NCBI GenBank assembly: GCA_913775175.1
Contig: CAJYKU010000024.1
Span: 22,878-86,877, forward strand
DNA length: 64,000 nt
Source: an uncultured Pantoea sp.
GTDB lineage: Bacteria; Pseudomonadota; Gammaproteobacteria; Enterobacterales; Enterobacteriaceae
Direction of reading: 5' to 3'
Shown here: in pieces, positions 40,403 through 51,030 of the stretch
Layout of the letters: every line of letters begins with the position of its first letter
How positions within the stretch are numbered: the stretch's first letter is position 1
Made by a program: the position numbers and the translations under genes
The notes under the pieces: model-generated
The model's database searches: none
What the model was told of the DNA's origin: nothing
Seen by the model: the letters and a program-made list of their open reading frames with translations, nothing else

Positions 40403-41383
40403 TCAAAGCCCCATTTTCACCAGTTTTGGCAGATTCGCTTTATCCAGACTCTCCGTGTTGTTACCGAGAATGGTGTGCGTGGCTTCATCCACTTTCACTT
40501 TGCCCAATCCCTCAATCGTCATACCGTCAGTTATCGGTTCATTCTTTTGCATCATGTCGGCAAGACGGACAAACACCTCACCCGCAGTTTGCGGATTCCA
40601 GATATAGCCACCTTTGATGGCGTTACGCTGTACCAGTGAAGCGCCCTGGCCCGGGCTGAAAGAGCCAACCACGCAGACCTGATCAATTTTCTTGCGGTTC
40701 ATCACCGCACGTCCGGCACCAATCGGGCCCTGTGAACCAAAGGCCATAATGCCTTTCAGATCGGGATATTTAGACATCAGCTCGTTAGTGGTGCGGATAG
40801 AGTCATCCAGCGATTCACCAACGCCAAACCGGTCAGTCACCATCTGCATTTTTGGATAGTGCTCTTTCTGATAGCTAAGTGCAGCGTCGGTCCACTGTTG
40901 ATGCAGCGGTACCGTCAGGCTGCCAACATAGACGGCATATTTGCCCTCATCATGCATACATTCCGCCAGCGCTTTCATGTGATTGATGCCGTGCGTGGCT
41001 GCATCTACCAGTTCAAAATCCCAGTTCGCTTCCTGCTGGCCCGGTGATTCATGAGTAATTACCTTAATGCCGGCTTCACGCGCCCGCTTCAGCACTGGCT
41101 CCAGCACTTTCGGGTCATTAGGTACCACGCCGATGATGTCAACTTTCTGCGCAATCAGATCTTCAATCGCGCGCACCTGTAGTGCCGGATCAGCGGCTGT
41201 CGGGCCGACCATCCAGGCATCGATACCGCGCTTCGCTGCTTCACTCTTAATGCCGGTTTCCATAGCGTTAAACCATGGAATACCGCCAATTTTCACCACA
41301 ATACCCATGCGCAATTTATCTGCGGCCTGAGTGGTAGTGGCAAACAGGGCAAGCAGAGAGCAGGCGATAAGATGTTTTTTCAT
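40403..41383 (-). CDS. Periplasmic sugar-binding protein (LsrB/RhaS-like)
   Basis: The 326-residue protein has a Sec signal peptide (cleavage near residue 20, TTQAA) and a type I periplasmic binding fold. The opening GIVVKIGGIPWFNAMETGIKSEA, the VGPTAADPALQVRAIEDLIAQKVDIIGVVPNDP block and GIMAFGSQGPIGAGRAV resemble AI-2 and rhamnose binding proteins more than RbsB or AlsB. It would deliver the sugar to the two permeases. The ligand cannot be read from sequence. It starts 12 bp after the regulator gene. Confidence 0.88.
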   Translation of the reverse strand: MKKHLIACSLLALFATTTQAADKLRMGIVVKIGGIPWFNAMETGIKSEAAKRGIDAWMVGPTAADPALQVRAIEDLIAQKVDIIGVVPNDPKVLEPVLKRAREAGIKVITHESPGQQEANWDFELVDAATHGINHMKALAECMHDEGKYAVYVGSLTVPLHQQWTDAALSYQKEHYPKMQMVTDRFGVGESLDDSIRTTNELMSKYPDLKGIMAFGSQGPIGAGRAVMNRKKIDQVCVVGSFSPGQGASLVQRNAIKGGYIWNPQTAGEVFVRLADMMQKNEPITDGMTIEGLGKVKVDEATHTILGNNTESLDKANLPKLVKMGL

Positions 41384-41395
41384 ACAGACTCCTGG

Positions 41396-42226
41396 TTAAT
41401 TTTTAATTAGCTGCATGGATTGAGGGCGCTGAGAACAGATAATGACGTTGACACCATTCCACGCCAGCTCCTGTTCCAGCTCTTTATCTTTTAATTGGTC
41501 AGTAATAAGAAAATCGACATCACGGTAGTGACAAATACGTGCAAAAGAGGGGCAAAGGAATTTACTGCCATCCATTAACAGATGTTTTCTCTCTGCCGCC
41601 AGCAGCATTTGCTGTTTTAAATGCGCGTTATTCTCATTACCCTCGCGTAAATAACCGTCATTACCTAAACTGCTACAGGAAAAAAATATCTTATTAATCT
41701 GAAATTCGCGCAGCGGCTGTTCAGCCACCACACCGTGAAAATCTTCGTCGCGATCGGAATATTCCCCGCCGAGACAGATAGTGCGAATACTGCCGCGTGC
41801 CGCCAGAGTCTGCACAATACGCAACGAATTGGTTAATACCGTTAATTCAATATCTGGCAGCTGGCGTGCCAGGTACCAACAGGTGGTACTGCTGTCGAGC
41901 AAAATACAGTCGCCCGGCGCGATAAAATCGAGAGCACGTTTCGCGATGCTCATTTTTGCATCTGCATGTTCATTAATTCGCTGACGAAAAGATAACTCAT
42001 GCTCGTTAGCGCTTTTACTATTTATCTGAATGCTGGTTGCCTGTTTTTTTACCGGAACTGCACCGCCATGACTGCGCTGTAATAAACCGCGCTTCTCCAG
42101 CAGTGTTAGATCGCGCCTGATGGTTTCCTGTGAAACCTGACAGAGCGTAACCAGTTCAGCAACAATTACCCGACCGTTAATATTAAGTTCATCGATAATT
42201 TTCTGCTGTCTTTCAATCGGCAACAT
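41396..42226 (-). CDS. DeoR-family transcriptional regulator of the sugar operon
   Basis: I start at ATG 42226, preceded by GGAGGG, giving 276 residues; the longer open frame would run into the regulatory region. The N-terminal winged helix MLPIERQQKIIDELNINGRV...VSQETIRRDLTLLEKRGLLQRSHGGAV is typical of DeoR repressors. The C-terminal sugar-phosphate sensor domain includes DSSTTCWYLARQLP and FFSCSSLG. It is the first gene of the operon it probably represses, with all seven others within 12 bp or overlapping. The effector is likely a phosphorylated sugar from the pathway, by family analogy. Confidence 0.9.
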   Translation of the reverse strand: MLPIERQQKIIDELNINGRVIVAELVTLCQVSQETIRRDLTLLEKRGLLQRSHGGAVPVKKQATSIQINSKSANEHELSFRQRINEHADAKMSIAKRALDFIAPGDCILLDSSTTCWYLARQLPDIELTVLTNSLRIVQTLAARGSIRTICLGGEYSDRDEDFHGVVAEQPLREFQINKIFFSCSSLGNDGYLREGNENNAHLKQQMLLAAERKHLLMDGSKFLCPSFARICHYRDVDFLITDQLKDKELEQELAWNGVNVIICSQRPQSMQLIKN

Positions 42227-42238
42227 AGTTACCCTCCG

Positions 42239-42266
42239 CTGGATATAAATTACTGGATATAGATTC
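42239..42266. repeat. Tandem 14-bp direct repeat before the regulator start
   Basis: CTGGATATAAATTA is followed directly by CTGGATATAGATTC, 12 matches of 14 counted loosely, ending 13 bp from the regulator ATG. On the minus strand it contains CTATAT, a possible -10. It may be a secondary operator. Confidence 0.55.
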
Positions 42267-42342
42267 AGGAAAGTGTGGGCTATACAGGAGTACGCAGAGG
42301 TAAAATTCACAACCCCCTAATGAGTGATTAAGTCGCAATATT

Positions 42343-42372
42343 TTATGAAATAATCTTGATTTAATTTCATAA
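42343..42372. promoter_or_regulatory. Candidate DeoR-type operator (9-bp inverted repeat)
   Basis: Arms TTATGAAAT and ATTTCATAA are perfect inverted copies with 12 bases between them, so their centres are 21 bp apart, two helical turns. This fits binding of a repressor dimer on one DNA face. It lies 117 bp upstream of the regulator start and four bases from a CRP-like site. Confidence 0.65.
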
Positions 42373-42375
42373 TAA

Positions 42376-42391
42376 AGTGACTTTGTTCACA
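42376..42391. promoter_or_regulatory. CRP-like site
   Basis: AGTGA, six bases, TCACA matches the CRP consensus TGTGA-N6-TCACA at nine of ten positions. Its place next to the inverted repeat suggests activation of the sugar operon by cAMP-CRP, though it could act on divergent ypfG. Confidence 0.7.
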
Positions 42392-42712
42392 TAATTCCGC
42401 ACTGTTATGCCGCAGCGTGCAAAAAATAGTTTGTATTGATTCAACGCTCAGCTCACATTAGCATGACTTTTTATGACCGTTTGTGTGGATTTGACCGTTT
42501 TTTCGCGTTCCGATTGTCCGACGAATCCGATTGAGCCACAGCAGAGGGCAGCGGATGATAAAAATGTCGTCTCTGCCCTGCGCGATTGCGCTGAGTAGTT
42601 TGTTTTCAGAGAGTTCATTTTGCTTTTCAGACTGCTTCACGCTTCCGGCCTGCTGAACATGCATGCAATGCGCTATGATTTTCTTTACAGAAATTCGGGA
42701 ACCCGGTTGTTA

Positions 42713-43771
42713 ATGTCGTATTGGATTAAGTCGCTATTCCTGAGTTCGCTGGCAATCGCTGCCAGCGCGCAGGCTGAACCGCTGCAAAAGTCTTTTTCTG
42801 ACTGGCAGCTCACCTGTAACAACGTGGCCTTTTGCGTAGCGCGCAGCTTTCCTGGTGACAAGGGGCTGGTGATGACGCTGTCACGTCATGCCGGCGCGGA
42901 CGATCAACCGCTGCTGCGTATCGACTATGGCAGCGCTTATAGCGGCGATTTGCCCGGTGGATCGCTTAAAGATAATTTGCTGCTGGACCGGCGCCGGCTC
43001 CGGCCCGATCTCAAACACTGGACGGTAGAGCCACATCATCTCTCCACGACGAATACAATCGCTATTGATGAGTTTCTTGAGCAGACGCTGGATGCAGATA
43101 CACTGCAGCTCACCTGGCAGGCAAATGCAGTAGTGCCGCTGCATGGTATGAAAGCCGCACTATTATTGATGGATGATGTGCAGGGACGGGTAAATGGTGC
43201 CAGCGCCTGGGTGAAACGGGGCGATCGCGCAGAGTGGGATCTTCCACCAGTACCTGCTGCACCGCGTCTGCCGCCTGTGCCGCCATCGCCCACGGCGCTT
43301 ACGCGCGAAGAAACCAGCGGATTGATCGATTATGGAACCTGGCGTGTCACCACTGACAGCTGCTCGCTCGATCCACTGCGTCGTGAGGTAAGTGTTGCCC
43401 CCCTGACGGAGAGCAAAGCGCTGCTGCTGGTCAGCTGCGAAACCGGTGCATACAACGTGATCGATCTGGCGTTTGAGGTGACGCGCACTCAACCTTATGT
43501 ATCACGCGGAGTAATATTGCATCTGCCGTTTGTTCCGCCATCGCGCAGCGATAGCCAGCTGGAGTTAGTGAATGCAGAGTTTGATGCCAGTAGCAGGATG
43601 CTTTACACCTTTAGCAAGAGCCGCGGTTTAGGCGACTGCGGGGTTGCTACGCGCTGGCAGTTTGATGGCGAACGATTTGTGCTGGCAGAGTATGCGGAAG
43701 AGCAGATTTGCGATGCCTGGCACAGCAGCGACAGCTGGCCGACGCTGTGGCAGAGTGAACCCGCGCTGTAA
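42713..43771 (+). CDS. ypfG: DUF1176 secreted protein YpfG
   Basis: I start at ATG 42713, giving a Sec signal peptide (MSYWIKSLFLSSLAIAASAQAEP) and 352 residues (E. coli YpfG 347). The longer frame adds 31 residues that would bury the signal peptide. KSFSDWQLTCNNVAFCVAR, CSLDPLRREVSV and GLGDCG are family blocks; the cysteines suggest disulfides in the periplasm. A proline-rich linker (PPVPAAPRLPPVPPSP) divides two domains. Function is unknown. In E. coli it also lies between tktB and nudK. Confidence 0.9.
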   Translation: MSYWIKSLFLSSLAIAASAQAEPLQKSFSDWQLTCNNVAFCVARSFPGDKGLVMTLSRHAGADDQPLLRIDYGSAYSGDLPGGSLKDNLLLDRRRLRPDLKHWTVEPHHLSTTNTIAIDEFLEQTLDADTLQLTWQANAVVPLHGMKAALLLMDDVQGRVNGASAWVKRGDRAEWDLPPVPAAPRLPPVPPSPTALTREETSGLIDYGTWRVTTDSCSLDPLRREVSVAPLTESKALLLVSCETGAYNVIDLAFEVTRTQPYVSRGVILHLPFVPPSRSDSQLELVNAEFDASSRMLYTFSKSRGLGDCGVATRWQFDGERFVLAEYAEEQICDAWHSSDSWPTLWQSEPAL

Positions 43772-43835
43772 TGCATTTACTCAGTGCAGCCGGGTAACGG
43801 CGATGTCCGCGTTACCCGCCGCGATTGCGGTTTGG

Positions 43836-45005
43836 TCACGGGATGGCACTGACCATCATCGGTGAGCCATTTTTATTGCCCGCCAGTTCAGCCAGCAGAT
43901 TATTAACGCCGTCACTCATTGGCGTGAAACGGCTGAGCGGAGAGCGGGTAACCACCACGAAAACGCCAATATTATGTTGCGGCACCATAGCCATATAGGT
44001 AATAAAGCCGCCGCCGCCGCCGGTCTTCTGAATAATACCGGGGCGACCCATTTTCGGCGCCATATAAACCCAGCCCATGCCCAGCGCATCTGCACGCCCC
44101 GGAACATCCATACCTTCTACTTTGTTGAGCTGATTACGCTGATAAATCAGCGTCTGCAGACGATCAACTTGTGGTGTGCGATGACTGACTGCGGAGTCAA
44201 GAAACTGCTGCATCCAGCGTCCCATATCCTCAGGCGTAGAGTAGACGCCGCCACTGCCAATTGCCGCCAGTGTGTTATTGCAGGGACTGGGGCCTTTTTC
44301 AGCCACCATCAGCCGCTGGCACTGGTCAGGTGAAGGCGTAAAAGTGGTGTCCTTCATGCCAAGTGGTCGGGTGACCAGGCGCTGCAGCAGGACGGGATAA
44401 GGCGTGCCGGCGGCTTTCGCCAGCGCATCTCCCAGCAGATCAAAGGCGAGATTGGAGTAGGCGGCCTGGGTACCAGGCGCCGCTTTGAGCGTAGCGCCAC
44501 CCAGCCACTGCCAGCGATCGCTTTTGGTTGGCCAGACAAAAACCGGGCGATGCGGTTTGCCTCCCGGCTGCTCGCGCGGCAGGCTACTGGTGTGCGTTGC
44601 CAGATTAATCAGGCGAATTGGCTCTCCGTTATAAGCGGGAACGCGCGCACCAGGTGGCGCATACTTACTCAAGGGATCATCCAGCCGGATCTGACCCCGT
44701 TCGGCCATCTTAACCATGACCTCGCTGGTCATCAGTTTGCTGAGCGAGGCGATGCGAATCAGAGAATCCTGCTGCGGACGGACGTTGTTGCCTGGCCGGG
44801 TTTCGCCAAAGCTGGTAAAGACGCGCTGATTACCATCGATGGCAACCAGCGCCATACCGGTTGCGCCACTGGCATAGAAAATATGTTCGGCATAGCGGTC
44901 CACAATCTGTGACGCCAGCAGCGGGTCGGGCGAAAGCTGTGCCATGCTGCTGACAGGCAGCGCCGTAACCATTAAGGCCAGTAAAAATGAGGTCGACTTT
45001 TTCAA
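43836..45005 (-). CDS. ampH: D-Ala-D-Ala carboxypeptidase/endopeptidase AmpH
   Basis: AmpH is a periplasmic class C-like penicillin-binding protein that trims peptidoglycan and helps recycling. The 389-residue product has a signal peptide (residues 1-22), the catalytic Ser87 and Lys90 in SLSK, the YSN motif (183-185) and QKTGGGGGF as the KTG box. It closely follows E. coli AmpH. The start is a TTG without a clear ribosome site; the only nearby ATG (codon 12) would shorten the signal peptide. E. coli ampH lies elsewhere on the chromosome. Confidence 0.93.
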   Translation of the reverse strand: MKKSTSFLLALMVTALPVSSMAQLSPDPLLASQIVDRYAEHIFYASGATGMALVAIDGNQRVFTSFGETRPGNNVRPQQDSLIRIASLSKLMTSEVMVKMAERGQIRLDDPLSKYAPPGARVPAYNGEPIRLINLATHTSSLPREQPGGKPHRPVFVWPTKSDRWQWLGGATLKAAPGTQAAYSNLAFDLLGDALAKAAGTPYPVLLQRLVTRPLGMKDTTFTPSPDQCQRLMVAEKGPSPCNNTLAAIGSGGVYSTPEDMGRWMQQFLDSAVSHRTPQVDRLQTLIYQRNQLNKVEGMDVPGRADALGMGWVYMAPKMGRPGIIQKTGGGGGFITYMAMVPQHNIGVFVVVTRSPLSRFTPMSDGVNNLLAELAGNKNGSPMMVSAIP

Positions 45006-45101
45006 CGGGAGTGCGTTCGCTATCAGAATCGGAAGAGAACTATAGTAGTCAGTTTGTGCAGGACGGGAAGAGGGCAGGCCAATTTTTATCGGCTGAACCG
45101 C

Positions 45102-45133
45102 AAAAAAAAGCCCCTGCCGTCGCTGGCAGGGGC
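45102..45133 (-). terminator. Terminator after tktB
   Basis: On the minus strand GCCCCTGCC, six bases, GGCAGGGGC is followed by eight T residues, a strong rho-independent terminator for talA-tktB. Confidence 0.95.
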
Positions 45134-45141
45134 GGTGAGCA

Positions 45142-47151
45142 TCAGACCGGTTTCAGCATTGATTCCGCCTGACTGACGACATTCTCTACAGTAAAGCCAA
45201 AGGCCGGGAAGAGTTTGCCAGCTGGCGCTGATTCGCCGAAAGTATTCATGCCGACAATTTTGCCGTCGATACCGACATATTTATACCAGTAGTCGGCAAT
45301 ACCCGCTTCAACGGCCACGCGCGCGCGTACCGCAGAGGGCAGCACTGACTCGCGATAGGCACTATCCTGCTTGTCAAAAATATCTGTGCTTGGCAGTGAG
45401 ACAACGCGCACTTTATGTCCCGCGACACGAAGTTTTTCTTCCGCACCCAGCGTGATCTCAATTTCTGAACCCGTAGCGATCAGAATGATATCGGGTGTAC
45501 CGTCGCAATCTTTCAGGATATAGCCGCCACGCGCAATGTTCTCAACCTGCTCAGGAGTGCGCTCCGGCTGCAGCAGATTCTGACGCGACAGGATCAACGC
45601 AGTCGGGCCATGATGACGCTCAATGGCCGCTTTCCACGCCACCGCTGTCTCAACCTGGTCGCAGGGGCGCCAGGTGCTGAAGTTTGGTGTGAGACGCAGG
45701 CTGGCCAGCTGCTCAACCGGCTGGTGGGTTGGCCCATCTTCACCCAGTCCGATAGAGTCATGGGTATAGACCATGATCTGACGTGCTTTCATCAGCGCTG
45801 CCATACGTGCTGCATTGCGGGCATACTCCACAAACATCAGGAAAGTTGCGGTGTAAGGTACAAAGCCGCCGTGATGGGCAATACCGTTAGCGATGGCAGT
45901 CATCCCAAACTCACGCACGCCATAGTGAATATAATTTCCGGCTGCATCCTCTTTGATGGATTTAGAGCCAGACCACATAGTGAGGTTGCTGGGTGCCAGG
46001 TCAGCGGAACCGCCAAGAAACTCCGGCAGCAGCTTGCCGAAGGATTCCAGCGTATTCTGCGAGGCTTTACGGCTGGCGATTTTCTGCGGATTCGCCTGCA
46101 GGTCGCGGATAAATTCGCCGGTTGCCGTTTCCCACGCTGCCGGCATTTCACCGTTCAGACGGCGGTTAAACTCATCGGCCAGCGCCGGATGCGCCTGCTG
46201 ATAAGCGGCAAATTTTTCATTCCAGCTCTTCTCATGTGCGGCACCCGCCTCTTTGGCATCCCACTGCTGATAGATATCCTGCGGGATCTCAAATGGTGCA
46301 TAGTTCCAGCCCAGCTGTTTACGCGTCAGGGCAATCTCTTCATCACCCAGTGCAGCACCGTGTGACTCCTCTTTACCTGCCTTGTTAGGCGAGCCAAAGC
46401 CAATGGTGGTGCGGCAGATAATCAGTGAAGGTTTATCTGTAACGCTCTGCGCCTCTTTGATTGCTGCCGCTACGGCTTCGGCATCATGCCCGTCTATGCC
46501 TTCGGCGCTGCCAATCACATGCCAGTTATATGACTCAAAGCGCTTATGCGTGTCATCAGTAAACCAGCCTTCAGTCTCACCATCGATAGAGATACCGTTG
46601 TGGTCGTAGAAACCGATTAGCTTACCCAGACCCAGCGTACCCGCCAGTGAGCAGACCTCATGTGAGATCCCTTCCATCAAACAGCCATCACCCATAAAGA
46701 CGTAGGTAAAGTGATCAACGATATCGTGACCCGGCTGGTTGAACTGAGCAGCCAGCGTGCGTTCAGCAATTGCCATACCTACAGCGTTTGCCAGACCCTG
46801 ACCCAGCGGGCCTGTCGTGGTTTCTACGCCCGGGGTATAACCGATCTCCGGATGTCCCGGCGTTTTTGAGTGGAGCTGACGAAAGTTTTTCAGCTCTTCC
46901 ATTGGCAGATCGTAACCGGTGAGATGCAGCAGGCTGTAGAGCAGCATCGAGCCGTGACCATTAGAGAGAATAAAACGGTCGCGATCGGCCCAGGCCGGAT
47001 TGGTCGGGTTATGCTTCAGAAAATCGCGCCACAGCACTTCGGCGATATCCGCCATGCCCATTGGCATGCCAGGGTGACCAGAATTTGCTTTTTGTACCGC
47101 ATCCATACTTAACGCGCGGATCGCGTTAGCCAACTCTCTGCGTGAAGACAT
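45142..47151 (-). CDS. tktB: Transketolase
   Basis: The 669-residue enzyme transfers two-carbon units in the pentose phosphate pathway using thiamine pyrophosphate. The opening [37 protein letters not shown], the TPP motif GDGCLMEG and the [15 protein letters not shown] block are present. I name it tktB from position next to talA, as in E. coli; by sequence alone tktA is not excluded. GGGAGAAT precedes the ATG, and it follows talA by 68 bp. Confidence 0.93.
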   Translation of the reverse strand: MSSRRELANAIRALSMDAVQKANSGHPGMPMGMADIAEVLWRDFLKHNPTNPAWADRDRFILSNGHGSMLLYSLLHLTGYDLPMEELKNFRQLHSKTPGHPEIGYTPGVETTTGPLGQGLANAVGMAIAERTLAAQFNQPGHDIVDHFTYVFMGDGCLMEGISHEVCSLAGTLGLGKLIGFYDHNGISIDGETEGWFTDDTHKRFESYNWHVIGSAEGIDGHDAEAVAAAIKEAQSVTDKPSLIICRTTIGFGSPNKAGKEESHGAALGDEEIALTRKQLGWNYAPFEIPQDIYQQWDAKEAGAAHEKSWNEKFAAYQQAHPALADEFNRRLNGEMPAAWETATGEFIRDLQANPQKIASRKASQNTLESFGKLLPEFLGGSADLAPSNLTMWSGSKSIKEDAAGNYIHYGVREFGMTAIANGIAHHGGFVPYTATFLMFVEYARNAARMAALMKARQIMVYTHDSIGLGEDGPTHQPVEQLASLRLTPNFSTWRPCDQVETAVAWKAAIERHHGPTALILSRQNLLQPERTPEQVENIARGGYILKDCDGTPDIILIATGSEIEITLGAEEKLRVAGHKVRVVSLPSTDIFDKQDSAYRESVLPSAVRARVAVEAGIADYWYKYVGIDGKIVGMNTFGESAPAGKLFPAFGFTVENVVSQAESMLKPV

Positions 47152-47219
47152 AAAATTCTCCCTTGTAATGGGGCATCAGCGGACAAGTTTCAGCTCGTCC
47201 GGCATCAACATTGGTAAAA

Positions 47220-48170
47220 TCAGAGACGAGCTGCCAGCACATCTTCCAGTTTCTGCTGGTCAATGGCGAACTGGCGAATGCCTTCGGCGAGTTTCTCAAC
47301 CGCCATTGGATCCTGATTATGTTCCCAGCGGAATTCCGCTTCTGACAGCGAAGCGGGCTGATGAAAACCTTCCGTGGAGGGTTCCAGCTTGCGCTCAACA
47401 GCGGCGTCGCTATTGGCCAGCTCTTCCAGCAGGTCAGGTGAAATAGTCAGACGGTCACAGCCAGCCAGTGCCAGGATCTGCTCGGTTTTACGGAAGCTGG
47501 CACCCATGATGATGGTGCTGTAGCGATGCTTTTTGTAATAGTCATAGATGCGGCGTACTGATTTTACGCCCGGATCTTCATCCACCACATAGGGATCGAT
47601 TGGCTTGCGGCTGTTGTACCAGTCATAAATGCGGCCCACAAAGGGCGAAATCAGATAGACACCCGCTTCAGCACAGGCGCGCGCCTGTGCAAACGAGAAC
47701 AGCAGCGTCAGGTTACAGTGGATGCCGTTTCGCTCCAGCTCTTCCGCCGCTTTGATCCCTTCCCACGTAGAGGCGAGTTTGATCAGAATGCGTGAGCGAT
47801 CGATACCATGTTCTTCATAGAGACGTACCAGCTTTTCCGCCTTAGTAACACACATACCACGATTAAAAGAGAGGCGGGCATCGACTTCGGTAGAGACGCG
47901 ACCCGGCACGCTTTTAAGAATTTCCATACCCAGATTTACCGCGACTTTATCGCTGGCATTAATGATCTGCGTCTCTTTGCTGCCGCCCTGCTTTTTCGCA
48001 TAGTCGATGGCGTCATCAATCAGATGTTTATAAGCGTCGAGACCGGCGGCTTTCAGGATCAGAGAGGGATTAGTCGTGGCATCTTCAGGGTTGTAATGAC
48101 GAATGGATTCTATGTCACCACTGTCCGCCACTACGGTGGTGAACTGTTTTAGTGCATCTAGCTGGTTCAT
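47220..48170 (-). CDS. talA: Transaldolase A
   Basis: TalA moves dihydroxyacetone units between sugar phosphates in the pentose phosphate pathway. The 316-residue protein has Schiff-base Lys131 in [22 protein letters not shown] near residue 31, and [30 protein letters not shown] precedes the ATG. It is upstream of tktB in one operon; in E. coli this pair is induced in stationary phase by RpoS. Confidence 0.95.
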   Translation of the reverse strand: MNQLDALKQFTTVVADSGDIESIRHYNPEDATTNPSLILKAAGLDAYKHLIDDAIDYAKKQGGSKETQIINASDKVAVNLGMEILKSVPGRVSTEVDARLSFNRGMCVTKAEKLVRLYEEHGIDRSRILIKLASTWEGIKAAEELERNGIHCNLTLLFSFAQARACAEAGVYLISPFVGRIYDWYNSRKPIDPYVVDEDPGVKSVRRIYDYYKKHRYSTIIMGASFRKTEQILALAGCDRLTISPDLLEELANSDAAVERKLEPSTEGFHQPASLSEAEFRWEHNQDPMAVEKLAEGIRQFAIDQQKLEDVLAARL

Positions 48171-48501
48171 CGCTTAACTCCTTGATTAGCAATATTGTAG
48201 GCAAAAGAATGCCGGGCAACCGTCGCCTTATCTGCGCCCTTTGCTGTGAATAGGGAGGTCCACACAGTGCTACAGACATTCGCTGAAGAAAATGCGTTTT
48301 CTCTGATTATGGCGTTGTGGCGCGTTGCGAAGAGAGAGGCGGCATAATCGGTTAGCCATGTTTTGCCATCTTCAAGCATAGCAGCTTGCGCTAAAGGCGC
48401 AGGCGAGGCGGTGACAATCTGTTGCCACAGAGAACAATTAAACAATTAACTATTAAAGCGGTGACGTCGCACCGCTATCTGATTGCTGCATCAGGCAGCG
48501 G
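48171..48501. other. Intergenic region talA / hemF
   Basis: The 331-bp stretch holds the talA promoter region and, at 48457-48476, the hairpin AGCGGTG/CACCGCT downstream of hemF. I saw no further gene or a clear RpoS promoter. Confidence 0.5.
48457..48476 (-). terminator. Weak terminator after hemF
   Basis: On the minus strand AGCGGTG, six bases, CACCGCT is followed by TTTAATAGTT, a short stem with a broken T tail. Confidence 0.55.
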
Positions 48502-49416
<915 letters not shown>

Positions 49417-49460
49417 TCACTCTCTCGGTAAATGTCCAGCCAGTTTACCATAGCAGAGGG

Positions 49461-50318
49461 TTACGCCTGACGGCGATCGTATTCGGCAAAGTAACTCTCG
49501 ATACCATCCGCAATTGCGCGGGCAATTTTCTGACGAAACGCTGTAGTACCCAGCAGCTGCTCTTCGCGTGGATTAGTAATAAAAGAGGTTTCGACCAGCA
49601 CTGAGGGGATAGAGGGCGACTTCAGTACCGCAAATGCAGCCTGCTCAGTATGCTGACTATGCAGGTGATGTACCGGACGGATCTGATCCAGAACATGTTT
49701 GCCCAGCGTCAGGCTGTTGCGGATGGTGTCGGTCTGCACCAGATCAAACAGAATTTCATTCAGATAGTGATCTTTTTGCTGCACCGCTGCACCGCCGGCT
49801 TTATCGGCATCATTTTCCCGCTGCGACAGATAGCGCGCCATTGCGCTGCTGGCCCCGCGATTGGAGAGCGCAAACACCGAGGCGCCGCTGGCATCCGGGC
49901 TGGTAAATCCGTCAGCATGAACCGACATAAACAGACTGGCACCGTGCTGATGAGCGATCTCCACACGCTGGTAGAGCGGAATAAAGTGATCGCTGTCGCG
50001 CGTCAGCCGTACTTCAATATGGGGATGCGCTTGCAGCAGCGTGCGTACCGTACTGGCGATCTCCAGCACGATATGCTTCTCCTCAGAGCCTTCCTGCCCA
50101 ACCGCGCCGGAATCAACGCCACCATGCCCCGGGTCGATCATCACAATACGTTTGCCGCTGGTAATGGGTTTTGGTGCGCTATGGCGTGATGCAGTGGTTA
50201 TCTCTGTCTCTTTCTCTCTGGCCTGAATAGCACGCGGCGAAAGGACAGCCAGCGCCAGACCGGAGAGGATCAGCTGGCGACGATTAGTCAGGCGCGAAAG
50301 CAGTGAAATCTTTTTCAT
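49461..50318 (-). CDS. amiA: N-acetylmuramoyl-L-alanine amidase AmiA
   Basis: AmiA splits peptidoglycan at the septum to separate daughter cells. The 285-residue protein has a twin-arginine signal (NRRQLILSG, residues 12-20), in keeping with Tat export of E. coli AmiA. Zinc ligands include His65 (IDPGHGGVDSGAVG), Glu80 and the later histidine in FMSVHADGF. The catalytic glutamate is in VLVETSFITNP. It precedes hemF on the minus strand and diverges from ypeA. Confidence 0.96.
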   Translation of the reverse strand: MKKISLLSRLTNRRQLILSGLALAVLSPRAIQAREKETEITTASRHSAPKPITSGKRIVMIDPGHGGVDSGAVGQEGSEEKHIVLEIASTVRTLLQAHPHIEVRLTRDSDHFIPLYQRVEIAHQHGASLFMSVHADGFTSPDASGASVFALSNRGASSAMARYLSQRENDADKAGGAAVQQKDHYLNEILFDLVQTDTIRNSLTLGKHVLDQIRPVHHLHSQHTEQAAFAVLKSPSIPSVLVETSFITNPREEQLLGTTAFRQKIARAIADGIESYFAEYDRRQA

Positions 50319-50527
50319 TTACAGGTCCCTGGCGGAGAAATCAGCCCAGTGTTATAACGTAACCACCGCATAACAGCGACCCCACAACCATTTCAGCGTA
50401 TTACTTTGTATTTCACCGTGCGAACCCGCCTTTATCCGCTTTTTTCAGCCATTAGGGAACGGGAGGGTTGCACCACGCAAAGAATGCGTGATAATCAGCG
50501 AATTATGCCGATCAGCAGGATACATCG

Positions 50528-50953
50528 ATGGAAATTCGCTCATTCCGCCAGGAAGATTTTGATGAAGTCATTACGCTCTGGGAGCGTTGCGATTTATTAC
50601 GTCCGTGGAACGACCCGGAACTTGATATTGAACGCAAAATGAACCACGACGCTGAGCTGTTTCTGGTGGCTGAGGTTGGCGGTGCAGTGGTGGGAACGCT
50701 GATGGGAGGCTATGACGGGCATCGCGGTTCCGCCTACTATCTGGCGGTACATCCCGACTATCAGGGACGTGGCTTTGCCAATGCGCTGATGAATCGTCTG
50801 GAAAAAAAGCTGATTGCGCGCGGCTGTCCGAAAATTCATCTGATGGTGCGTGAAGAGAACGATCAGGTCGTGGCGTTTTATGAAAAGCTCGATTATGAGC
50901 CAGTTGATGCGCTACTGCTGGGCAAGCGTCTGATTGAAGATCGCGAATATTGA
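50528..50953 (+). CDS. ypeA: GNAT acetyltransferase YpeA
   Basis: The 141-residue protein is a single GNAT domain with the acetyl-CoA loop [19 protein letters not shown] and C-terminal [21 protein letters not shown]. It begins [15 protein letters not shown], close to E. coli YpeA, and is likewise divergent from amiA. The substrate is not known. AGGA lies seven bases before the ATG. Confidence 0.93.
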   Translation: MEIRSFRQEDFDEVITLWERCDLLRPWNDPELDIERKMNHDAELFLVAEVGGAVVGTLMGGYDGHRGSAYYLAVHPDYQGRGFANALMNRLEKKLIARGCPKIHLMVREENDQVVAFYEKLDYEPVDALLLGKRLIEDREY

Positions 50954-50969
50954 TAGTGGACATCAGCTA

Positions 50970-50995
50970 AACTTTTTTCGGCTGCGCGACTCCAA
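50970..50995 (+). promoter_or_regulatory. Sigma-E promoter of yfeY
   Basis: AACTT (50970-50974), exactly 16 bases, then TCCAA (50991-50995) match the sigma-E consensus. E. coli yfeY is a described RpoE-regulated lipoprotein gene, so site and regulon agree. Confidence 0.8.
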
Positions 50996-51030
50996 CAGGC
51001 ATGATTTTTATAAAAAACTATGGAGTTTGC

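Larger units (their letters stand above)
42227..42712. other. Regulatory region between sugar operon and ypfG
   Basis: This 486-bp AT-rich stretch separates the divergent sugar operon and ypfG. It contains direct repeats near the regulator start, a strong inverted repeat and a CRP-like site, listed separately. The part from 42460 to 42712 shows an open frame before ypfG but nothing I can interpret. Confidence 0.7.
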
